A DNA stretch of 43,274 bases, taken from positions 1 to 43,274 of the forward strand of contig JAGPMK010000011.1 in NCBI GenBank assembly GCA_018052995.1. The letters run 5' to 3'. The notes beneath the pieces are model-generated. The model was given only the letters and a program-made list of their open reading frames with translations. It ran no database searches and was not told where the DNA came from. The stretch is from Syntrophorhabdales bacterium (GTDB taxonomy: Bacteria; Desulfobacterota; Syntrophorhabdia; Syntrophorhabdales; Syntrophorhabdaceae). Positions 24,258 through 31,373 of this stretch are shown piece by piece (position 1 is the first letter of the stretch; every line of letters starts with the position of its first letter). Both the position numbers and the translations under genes were made by a program.

Positions 24258-25277
24258 ATGCCACATAAAAAAATATTGGATTTTAAAGAGGATATAAACC
24301 CCATTGGCGTATCAAAAAGGGTAAAAAACAGTCTGAGAAAATCCATTAAGCATATAGAGTCACGTGAGCAAAAAGGTATTGTCCATCTAACAGAATATCT
24401 TGCAAGACTGTTTAATATCACAGAGGAAAACATAGTTCCTGGTTATGGCTTCTCTCATATATTTTCTGGTGTATTGGAGATGTTGAAACCAGATGTCATA
24501 CTTATCCCTTCACCTATCTCAAATTTTTACAGGTCTTTTTTTGAGACAACAAGTAAATCCATTCTGTCTTATGAAAAGTCAATTATAGACAATAAATACT
24601 ATGATACCAATGAGTTGGAACAATTAATTGAAAAGTCAGATTTAATAATACTGCCAAATCCTCATAATGTAACAGGGAAAAAATTGAACTGTGATGATAT
24701 AGAGGATATTGTAGCAATTGCTGATAGAGAAAAAAAGGTTGTTTTATTCGACGAGTGTCTTATAGAATTCACAGATATAAAAAGCCATGCGCAGTGTATC
24801 ACAAGTTCTAATTATTCACTAATATTAAGGACATTCTCTACATATCATGCAATGGCAGGTCTTCCGCTGGGCTATGCTATAGGATCAGTCAAGTCCATCA
24901 AAAATATAAAAAATGTCCTTTATCCGTATCTAGCCAGGATACCCACTTTATCATGTTATGCCGCTGTTGCAAGTTTTAAGGATAAGGGCTACAGAAAGAG
25001 GACTCTGGAAACCATAAAGGCAGAGAAGGATTATATAATAAATAGACTAAAAGAAAATGAGTATATAAAGGTTATTGATAGGGGATGTAATTTTATCCTT
25101 CTTGAGATTATAGGTGATCATAAATCCATCTCTGATGGTCTTTATAGAAGAGGTATCTCAGTGGATATATATCATGAAAAGGATGGTTCTTTTCTAAGAC
25201 TGCCTATGAGAAAACACAAGCTTAATGCATATTTTATCAAATCATTAATACAGTCATTGGGGCACAATAAATTATGA
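24258..25277 (+). CDS. CobD/HisC-fold aminotransferase-like protein lacking the PLP lysine
   Basis: A full-length 339-residue protein of the class I/II aminotransferase fold, closest in pattern to CobD/HisC (opening LDFKEDINPIG, compare LDFSxNINPLG). Several cofactor positions are altered. In the core motif FSTYHAMAGLPLGY, the Schiff-base lysine expected after Ser is Thr195, and the phosphate-binding arginine before LGY is Pro203. The DEAY motif reads DECL, keeping Asp165 but losing the tyrosine. The NPxNPTG motif reads NPHNVTG with Asn137 kept. The C-terminal LRLPMR segment retains the carboxylate-binding arginine. It therefore cannot work as an ordinary PLP transaminase and may be a binding or regulatory protein. 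The frame is intact, so it is not an obvious pseudogene. AGGA precedes the ATG, and its stop overlaps the next start (ATGA). Confidence 0.8.
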   Translation: MPHKKILDFKEDINPIGVSKRVKNSLRKSIKHIESREQKGIVHLTEYLARLFNITEENIVPGYGFSHIFSGVLEMLKPDVILIPSPISNFYRSFFETTSKSILSYEKSIIDNKYYDTNELEQLIEKSDLIILPNPHNVTGKKLNCDDIEDIVAIADREKKVVLFDECLIEFTDIKSHAQCITSSNYSLILRTFSTYHAMAGLPLGYAIGSVKSIKNIKNVLYPYLARIPTLSCYAAVASFKDKGYRKRTLETIKAEKDYIINRLKENEYIKVIDRGCNFILLEIIGDHKSISDGLYRRGISVDIYHEKDGSFLRLPMRKHKLNAYFIKSLIQSLGHNKL

Positions 25278-26776
25278 AAAAAAATTTTTTAATCCTTTTA
25301 GTATCTGTTATCCTGTCTGTTGTCTTTGCCTTAAATGCCTTTTGTGAAGAGATAGAATTAAGGGTCTTATACATGAATGATTTTCATGGCTTTGCAGAGG
25401 AGCAGAAATCAGATTTTAAGGGCAAAATGGTAGGGGGTATAGCATATCTTGCCGGAATGGTTGATAGGCTCCGAAAGGAGAGGCAATCAATTTTTCTTGC
25501 AGCAGGGGATATGATCCAGGGTAGTAATTGGGCAAATCTATTTAAGGGCAGGCCAGTAATAGAGGTTATGAATCGTATGGGTTTTGATGCCATGGTGATA
25601 GGCAACCATGAGTTTAATTTTGGGGTTGATATCCTTAGACAAAGGATATCAGAGGCAAGCTTTCCCTGCCTTGGTGCAAATATAATTGGTCTGGAGGGGA
25701 TAAAGCCTTTTGTAATAAAGGAATTAAAGGGGGTTAAGATTGCAATAACTGGACTTACCACAGAGGAGACACCCATATATACCCACCCTGATAATGTGAA
25801 GGGACTGATTTTCCAGCCATCCTCGGAGGTTGCTGAAAGGCTTGTAAAAAAATTGAGGGACAGAGCTGATGTTATAATAATTTTGTCTCATCTTGGTTTT
25901 CATAATGACATGATCCTTGCCCAAAGAGTAGAGGGTATAGACATAATTATAGGTGGTCACTCCCACACAAAGATAGAAAAGCCCGTATCAATAGGAAAAA
26001 CCATTATTGTCCAGGCATGGGAGCATGGAAAGGTTCTTGGTGTCCTTGATCTAACACTGAAAGATGGCAAGATAAGAGATTTTTCAGGCAGGCTAGAGGA
26101 TATTGTGCCTTCAGATAAAGCAAAAAATAATGATGTTCTGAAGATAGTAAAGAGATATAAAAATAGGTTGAAAAAGGTCGTCAGCGAGAAGATAGGCATC
26201 ACAGAGGTAGACCTGGATGGAGAAAATGGAAATAAGAGGGAGACAAATTTTGGCAACCTCGTAGCGGACATTGTAAGGGAGAGGGCACAATCGGATATAG
26301 CCATAATAAATGGCGGCTCTATAAAAATAGGTATAAGAAAAGGCTGGATTACTATGGGTCAGATATATGATGCACTTCCTTTTAATAATTATATTGTCTC
26401 GGTAAAAATGAAGGGAAAGGACATTATAGAGGCATTAAGACATGGAACCAATACAAGAGAGGACAATGCAGGGAGGTTTCCCCAGGTATCAGGGATAAGC
26501 TTTATCTTTTCAAGGGTACAGGGGGGAGGCACTATAATAAAGGAGGTCATATTTAAGGGTAGGCCTATTGACCCGGATGGTGAATATACCGTAGCAACTA
26601 CTGATTTCCTTATGGCAGGAGGGGATGGCTATAAGGTATTCCGTGGCCATATTAATTCTCATATGTTTCTTTATCAAGAGCCTGGCAGGTGGATCAGGGA
26701 CCTTGTGGTTGATTACATAAGAGACAAAAAAAGTATTAATCCAGTTGTTGAGGGCAGGATCATTGAGTTAAAATAA
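25274..26776 (+). CDS. Secreted 5'-nucleotidase / UshA-like metallophosphatase
   Basis: A 500-residue exported enzyme. Residues 1-25 form a signal peptide (KKN, hydrophobic core, cleavage near AFCE). The metallophosphatase domain has NDFHGF, AGDMIQGS, GNHEFNFG, LSHLGFHND and GGHSHTK motifs, which bind two metal ions. From about residue 320 comes the 5'-nucleotidase C-terminal domain (TNFGNLVADIV, INGGSIK, LPFNNYIV, DFLMAGGDGY). In the periplasm it would hydrolyse nucleotides or UDP-sugars to scavenge nucleosides and phosphate. Its start overlaps the preceding stop as ATGA, implying coupled translation. Confidence 0.92.
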   Translation: MKKNFLILLVSVILSVVFALNAFCEEIELRVLYMNDFHGFAEEQKSDFKGKMVGGIAYLAGMVDRLRKERQSIFLAAGDMIQGSNWANLFKGRPVIEVMNRMGFDAMVIGNHEFNFGVDILRQRISEASFPCLGANIIGLEGIKPFVIKELKGVKIAITGLTTEETPIYTHPDNVKGLIFQPSSEVAERLVKKLRDRADVIIILSHLGFHNDMILAQRVEGIDIIIGGHSHTKIEKPVSIGKTIIVQAWEHGKVLGVLDLTLKDGKIRDFSGRLEDIVPSDKAKNNDVLKIVKRYKNRLKKVVSEKIGITEVDLDGENGNKRETNFGNLVADIVRERAQSDIAIINGGSIKIGIRKGWITMGQIYDALPFNNYIVSVKMKGKDIIEALRHGTNTREDNAGRFPQVSGISFIFSRVQGGGTIIKEVIFKGRPIDPDGEYTVATTDFLMAGGDGYKVFRGHINSHMFLYQEPGRWIRDLVVDYIRDKKSINPVVEGRIIELK

Positions 26777-26821
26777 AAGAGACATCAAAGATAATAAAAC
26801 AGACTAAAGGGTGGATAGGTT

Positions 26822-27613
26822 ATGGATGAGATACTCGAGTTTGCCATAAGATGCGTAAAAGAGTCAGGAAGGATACAGAGACGTTATTTAGGGAAAAAGA
26901 TAGGCATACATCACAAGGGCGTAATAGACCTTGTGACAGACGTAGATATGGCATGTCAGGAGACAATCATAGGGATGATAAATAAGGCATTTCCAGGTAA
27001 TGACATCGTAAGCGAAGAGAAGAAAAATTATTTTGAGAGCGACGGAAACAGGTGGATTATAGACCCCCTGGATGGGACAACCAATTATGCCCATAGCTAC
27101 CCCTTTTTTTGCACCTCCATAGCCTATGAAGAAGGGGGAACAGTAACAGCAGGTGCAGTGTATAACCCTATATTTAAAGAATTGTTTTATGCAAGAAAGG
27201 GACAGGGTGCATATTTTAATGGGAAAATGATAAGGGTGTCTAAAATAGGGGTATTGAAGCAGGCACTGCTATCAACAGGTTTTCCCTATGACCTCCATAC
27301 GAGTAAAAATAACAACATAGACAACTTCATCTCTTTTATCTACGAGGCACAGGCAATAAGAAGGGATGGTTCAGCAGCACTCAATCTCTGTTATCTTGCC
27401 TGCGGAAGATTTGATGGGTTCTGGGAGATAAAGCTTCAGCCATGGGATATGGCAGCAGGTTCACTTATAGTGGAAGAGGCAGGGGGTGTTTTAACTGATT
27501 TTCAGGGGGGTAGATTCACTATCCATAGTGATGAGATTATTGCATCTAATGGGTTGATACATGATGATATGCTTCGCATCCTGCAGATGAATAAATTTAA
27601 AAGGGGAATATGA
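26822..27613 (+). CDS. Inositol-monophosphatase-family phosphatase (SuhB-like)
   Basis: A 263-residue enzyme of the Li+-sensitive, Mg2+-dependent phosphatase family. Metal ligands are in SEEKK and the central WIIDPLDGTTNYAH motif, and the late WDMAAGSLIVEEAGG motif provides the final aspartate. Length and motif spacing match SuhB/IMPase. Possible substrates are myo-inositol-1-phosphate, fructose-1,6-bisphosphate, glycerol-phosphates or 3'-phosphoadenosine phosphates; sequence alone does not choose. It follows the 5'-nucleotidase by 45 bases and overlaps the next gene by 4 bases (ATGA), suggesting one operon. Confidence 0.92.
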   Translation: MDEILEFAIRCVKESGRIQRRYLGKKIGIHHKGVIDLVTDVDMACQETIIGMINKAFPGNDIVSEEKKNYFESDGNRWIIDPLDGTTNYAHSYPFFCTSIAYEEGGTVTAGAVYNPIFKELFYARKGQGAYFNGKMIRVSKIGVLKQALLSTGFPYDLHTSKNNNIDNFISFIYEAQAIRRDGSAALNLCYLACGRFDGFWEIKLQPWDMAAGSLIVEEAGGVLTDFQGGRFTIHSDEIIASNGLIHDDMLRILQMNKFKRGI

Positions 27614-28062
27614 TGAGGGAATATACAGTGGAGGAATTGAAAAAGGTGGTGCGTCCCAAGCTTGGGGATAGTGTCCCACTGGAATTATTCAGGATCCTGA
27701 GGATAATAGGTATGAGGGAGATACTTGGTGATAGCTCTGGTGCCGCCCTCTACATGATAGGCAAGAAGGTAGGCAATATGATAGGTGCCCAGGATATAGA
27801 AGGTTTTAAAGACAGAATTATGGAGCTTAAGATAGGGATACCTGATGTAGAGATAGTTAATGGAGACCACCTTATAATAAAGCTTTATGAATGTATAACC
27901 TGTGCAGGTTTTTCCTACACAGGTGAGATGTTCTGTGACCTTGAGAGCGGTGTTATTGCAGGTCTTCTGGAGAGGGTATATAATAAAAAGGCTAAATCAA
28001 CCCAGAAGAAAAGCTGGTCAGTAGGTTTTAATTACTGTGAGTTTCATGTCCTTCTATACTGA
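27610..28062 (+). CDS. V4R-domain small-molecule-binding protein
   Basis: A 150-residue stand-alone V4R (4-vinyl reductase) domain. The N-terminal RPKLGDSVPLELFRILR segment and the C-terminal pattern YECITCAG...MFCDLESGVIAGLLE...YCEFHV are the hallmarks. The conserved cysteines are Cys95, Cys98, Cys109 and Cys143. V4R domains bind aromatic or other small ligands in activators such as XylR and DmpR, and they occur in bacteriochlorophyll biosynthesis proteins. Here the domain is alone, with a soluble histidine kinase 9 bases downstream, so it may be that kinase's sensor. The start may be 27610 or the second ATG at 27613; AAGGGG precedes both. Confidence 0.82.
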   Translation: MMREYTVEELKKVVRPKLGDSVPLELFRILRIIGMREILGDSSGAALYMIGKKVGNMIGAQDIEGFKDRIMELKIGIPDVEIVNGDHLIIKLYECITCAGFSYTGEMFCDLESGVIAGLLERVYNKKAKSTQKKSWSVGFNYCEFHVLLY

Positions 28063-28071
28063 AATTGAAAA

Positions 28072-28947
28072 ATGGAAGAATACGAAAGACTAAAAAAAAG
28101 GATACAGGAGCTTGAGATAGAGCTCGAGGATATAAAGAGCCTCACCGATACCAGAGGAAGGCTTCTTGATGCACATATCAAAGAGCTCAACGATGTCTAT
28201 GCCGCCCTTAATGATAAATTTACAGAGCTTAAGGAAAAAACAGAGAGGCTTAAAGGCATTGAGAATGAGCTCATAAAGGCGAATAAACTATCTGCCCTCG
28301 GTGAGCTTGCAGAGTCTATTGCTCATGAGATAAAAAACCCCCTTATATCAATCCAGGGTTTTGCCAAAAGGATTCAAAAGATAGATGATAAGGAAAAGAT
28401 AGATAGATATTCAAAATTTATTGAGAAAGAGGCGGGTAGGCTCTCAGATGTACTGACCAGGCTTTTGAACTTTTCAAGGATGGGGGAACCCAGGATAGAG
28501 ACATTGAATATAAATGATGTTGTGGATGATACTATCCTTTTCATGGAGTACCACCTTACAAGATTCAAGAATGTGAGGCTGGAGGTAATTAAGGCTGATA
28601 GTCTGCCGCTTGTGAGGGCAGATAAGATCCATATTCAGCAATGCCTAGTGAATTTAATAATGAATGCAGCCCAGGCAATGCCTGAGGGGGGTTTGATAAA
28701 AATAAGAACAGGTGTAGAAAAGGATTATGTTTTTATATCTGTGACTGATAATGGGATAGGTATAAAAAAGGAGTTACTGGATAGGATATTTGAGCCGTTT
28801 TACACAACAAAGGAAAAAGAAGATGGAACAGGGCTTGGTCTCTCTCTTTGTAAAAGGCTTATAGAGGCAAATAAGGGTAAGATTGAGGTAGAGAGCATAG
28901 AGGGCAAGGGCAGCACATTCAAGATACTTCTTCCATACAAAAATTAA
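28072..28947 (+). CDS. Soluble histidine kinase with coiled-coil N-terminus
   Basis: A 291-residue kinase without membrane segments or a recognised sensor domain. Residues 1-70 are a predicted coiled coil (heptad-rich, many Glu/Lys/Leu). The HisKA domain carries His85 in IAHEIKNP. The ATPase domain has NLIMNAAQAM (N box), DNGIGI (G1), the FEPFYTTK motif and GTGLGLSLC. It must receive its signal from another protein. The V4R protein encoded 9 bases upstream is the obvious candidate. No response regulator follows; the next gene is convergent and ends 10 bases away. Confidence 0.9.
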   Translation: MEEYERLKKRIQELEIELEDIKSLTDTRGRLLDAHIKELNDVYAALNDKFTELKEKTERLKGIENELIKANKLSALGELAESIAHEIKNPLISIQGFAKRIQKIDDKEKIDRYSKFIEKEAGRLSDVLTRLLNFSRMGEPRIETLNINDVVDDTILFMEYHLTRFKNVRLEVIKADSLPLVRADKIHIQQCLVNLIMNAAQAMPEGGLIKIRTGVEKDYVFISVTDNGIGIKKELLDRIFEPFYTTKEKEDGTGLGLSLCKRLIEANKGKIEVESIEGKGSTFKILLPYKN

Positions 28948-28957
28948 CAAAATTCTC

Positions 28958-30343
28958 TTATTTTAAAGGCGTCTCCAGATATAAATCCTGCTCTATTGTA
29001 AGGTTTTTTTTATTAAATTTCTTTTCAAACTCTTCATAATCAAGGGCGTAGAGAGGGCTTATCTCTACCTTTACGCCAGGCATGACCTTTGCCCCTGCTG
29101 CCTCAAGCCATTTCTTAAATAATGCACACATATCCTCTTTAGCCTTTTCTGGTGAATCAACACCTGTTATGTTTTTAACAGGCGAGAATTCTTCCTCTCT
29201 TTTTACCTCCATGGCAAGGGTCTTCTCTGCAAGGGGTATAGCATCAAATACAAATGTCTCAAATTTCCAGACATCTATCTGTGATATTGACCCATTTGCT
29301 GTTTTTATGTACATATTTTTTTTGGCACAATGATATGGCAGGCCGAATCCGTGGCTATTAAGTCTTTTTACAAAAGGCAGTGAAAAGATATGGATAGCCG
29401 TATTCCCTGCCCAGTAGAGGATTTCACCGTTTTCATCAAGCGCTGTCATGTATGATACATCGATGTCACTGTATTCTATGATTGCGTCCCTTCCGTTTAC
29501 ATTAAGATATATCCCTACCTTCTCTTTCACATCCCTTCTTCTTACGACCTTTGTAGATGCCTTTGACTGAGCCAGATTGTGGTAACCGAGAAAGACAGGG
29601 TCTGCTATCTTTACGAGGGGGTTATCTACCTGACAATAGAAGAGTTCTGTATAACCGTCTTCAAGGAGTCTCCCAAGGATGCCTGATTCACTAAGTGCCT
29701 TAAGAGAGCCGCCGTGGCCATCGGGATTCATGGCTATCTGTGCCCTGTCTTTTATTATCAGTTTTCCATCAGGGGTAAGCGTTGGCAGCATTCCCTGCTG
29801 GAAAAAATAGATATTCTCCTTACCGATGCCAAAATAATCATTATCCAAGAAGAATGTCCTTGTTTCTTCGTCATTTTCAAAACTTGTCATAATAATCATA
29901 GGTATCCTTGCAGAATATCTCCTCGAAAGCGCTATAATCTGTTCAGTAAATAGCTGAAAGAGGGGTTTTTGCTGCACAGGGGTTATCTTAAAGGTGCCTT
30001 TTGGACCCTCATAGCCCAGTCTTGTCCCCTGTCCGCCTGCAACAATCAGGACAGCCACCTTATTTTCTCTGAGGAGTGACTCCCCCATATCCCTCATCCT
30101 TTTTCTTTGCCCCATATCCTCTTGTGTCTTTGGTAGTGCAATAATGCTGGCAGGAGATATATTTTGTATATTCTCTTTTCTATCTTGTAAAAAATTTTTA
30201 TGTATCCTGAAGATAAGATCCATATCAAAGGATTTAATGACATTTAGCATGCCCTGTTGTTCCTCTTCAGTAAGGGTTTGATAGTGTTCTATCACATGAT
30301 GCTGATTGTAGGATCTCAGTTTTTCAAAAATGTTGTCTTCCAT
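28958..30343 (-). CDS. UDPGP-family UDP-sugar pyrophosphorylase, eukaryote-like UAP type
   Basis: A 461-residue member of the UDPGP family, in which eukaryotic UDP-GlcNAc pyrophosphorylase (UAP1) is found. It is unlike bacterial GlmU or GalU. The UTP-binding signature begins at Ala102 (AGGQGTRLG, then PKGTF). It also has the FFQQGMLPTL, MNPDGHGGSLKAL and YCQVDNPLVKIADP motifs and the late KFETFVFDA motif, all UAP1-type landmarks. It should join UTP with GlcNAc-1-phosphate or glucose-1-phosphate; the sugar specificity is not certain. It is the last visible gene of the ileS-lspA run, 53 bases after the small membrane protein gene. Confidence 0.88.
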   Translation of the reverse strand: MEDNIFEKLRSYNQHHVIEHYQTLTEEEQQGMLNVIKSFDMDLIFRIHKNFLQDRKENIQNISPASIIALPKTQEDMGQRKRMRDMGESLLRENKVAVLIVAGGQGTRLGYEGPKGTFKITPVQQKPLFQLFTEQIIALSRRYSARIPMIIMTSFENDEETRTFFLDNDYFGIGKENIYFFQQGMLPTLTPDGKLIIKDRAQIAMNPDGHGGSLKALSESGILGRLLEDGYTELFYCQVDNPLVKIADPVFLGYHNLAQSKASTKVVRRRDVKEKVGIYLNVNGRDAIIEYSDIDVSYMTALDENGEILYWAGNTAIHIFSLPFVKRLNSHGFGLPYHCAKKNMYIKTANGSISQIDVWKFETFVFDAIPLAEKTLAMEVKREEEFSPVKNITGVDSPEKAKEDMCALFKKWLEAAGAKVMPGVKVEISPLYALDYEEFEKKFNKKNLTIEQDLYLETPLK

Positions 30344-30396
30344 TATTATCTTACCACCATGAGATGACTTTAGGTCCTTTAAGGATCCCAGATGGT

Positions 30397-30678
30397 TTAT
30401 CGTCTGGCAGTCTTCTTTGTTCTCTTTTTTTTCTTTTTTTTGTCACTTTTCAGGTACATGATGCCTATAAAGCCGCATACAAGAATAATAACAACTGGAA
30501 AAAATATCTTAATATCACCCCATGAATAACCTGCATAGAATATATATATCAGAAGAATCCCTGCGATAGTAAGACAAATAATCCCCTTAATCTTCTCAGT
30601 CTTCACGTATTTATTCCAACCGCCAACACCATTTTGCCCACAGATAAAACACCCCTCATGACCTTTTGAACTTCTCAT
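30397..30678 (-). CDS. Small membrane protein with CxxC motif
   Basis: With the ATG at 30678 this is a 93-residue protein. A short N-terminal segment holds one CxxC (CFICGQNG). Two membrane helices follow (about 31-49 and 55-75), then a very basic tail of Lys and Arg. The tail is encoded by two runs of eight A separated by a single G (plus-strand T runs at 30425-30432 and 30434-30441). These are slippage-prone, so tail length could vary. A longer start at 30726 would lie deep inside the upstream gene and is less likely. The gene overlaps that gene by 23 bases. I do not recognise a family. Confidence 0.6.
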   Translation of the reverse strand: MRSSKGHEGCFICGQNGVGGWNKYVKTEKIKGIICLTIAGILLIYIFYAGYSWGDIKIFFPVVIILVCGFIGIMYLKSDKKKKKKRTKKTARR

Positions 30679-30889
30679 TGAGTATTCGCTTAAACCTTGG
30701 TGCGTAAATAATATCAAATGCCTCATCCTTGCCAGGAAACATTTTTAATGCATGTTTTTTTACCCCTTCAACTATTATGATAGCCTCATCATGGGTTATC
30801 TTCTGTGTTGTAATGTAATTTATTGCAAAATCAACCATAAACCTTAATCTTCTAAGCTTCTTTTCCTCTTCAAGGAGCTCATCCCGCAT
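30656..30889 (-). CDS. Conserved small hypothetical protein (77 aa)
   Basis: A 77-residue, highly charged and probably helical protein with no membrane segment or cysteine. A Glu/Lys/Arg-rich helix opens it, followed by ITHDEAIIIVEGVKKHAL and a basic C-terminus. I do not recognise a named domain. It starts 4 bases after the lspA stop, with GGGGGT upstream, and overlaps the next small gene. It is therefore almost certainly translated from the ileS-lspA message. Confidence 0.65.
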   Translation of the reverse strand: MRDELLEEEKKLRRLRFMVDFAINYITTQKITHDEAIIIVEGVKKHALKMFPGKDEAFDIIYAPRFKRILNEKFKRS

Positions 30890-30893
30890 GGCA

Positions 30894-31373
30894 TCAGACC
30901 CCCTTTTCTTTTTTTTTGATTAAACTCAGTAACTCAATAAACAGCCATAGACATATGCCGGTTGAGATGGATATATCAGCAACATTAAAGGCAGGCCAGT
31001 GGTAGTTTTTGTAGAAGAAGTCAAGAAAGTCTATTACGTACCCATATACCAGCCTGTCATATATGTTTCCTATAGCCCCTGAGAGTATGCATACAAGAGA
31101 AAACATCTTTGAAAAGGGGAGGTTGCATCTTAATGCAATATATATGAGCACAACAACGATTATCAGGGGTATAAATATAAAAATATATTTTGAAAGATGA
31201 TGTTGTGATAAGAGGCTAAATGCGCCCCCGTAATTCCTTACATGGACGATGGAAAAAAAGGGGGCGATATTTAAGCCCTCAAGGTATGGTATACCCTCAG
31301 AGACCAACACCTTTGTCCATCTGTCAAGTATAAAAATAATAGGGACTATGATAAAGACAATGTATTTTCGCAT
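30894..31373 (-). CDS. lspA: Lipoprotein signal peptidase
   Basis: LspA is the inner-membrane aspartyl protease that removes signal peptides from prolipoproteins. The 159-residue protein has four hydrophobic helices. It carries the conserved motifs: Asp17 (LDRWTK), Asn47 (VRNYGGAFS), GNIYDRL, and the catalytic pair Asp115 (VIDF) and Asp133 (FNVAD). It begins 28 bases inside the end of ileS, a long overlap in a different frame. No good Shine-Dalgarno sequence is seen, so it is probably expressed by coupling to ileS, an adjacency common in bacteria. Confidence 0.95.
   Translation of the reverse strand: MRKYIVFIIVPIIFILDRWTKVLVSEGIPYLEGLNIAPFFSIVHVRNYGGAFSLLSQHHLSKYIFIFIPLIIVVVLIYIALRCNLPFSKMFSLVCILSGAIGNIYDRLVYGYVIDFLDFFYKNYHWPAFNVADISISTGICLWLFIELLSLIKKKEKGV

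Noticed and set aside
24258-25277. Pseudogene call for the lysine-less aminotransferase-like gene
   Set aside because: The frame is complete at normal length, has a ribosome-binding site, and several substrate and cofactor residues remain. Loss of the lysine alone does not make it a broken gene.
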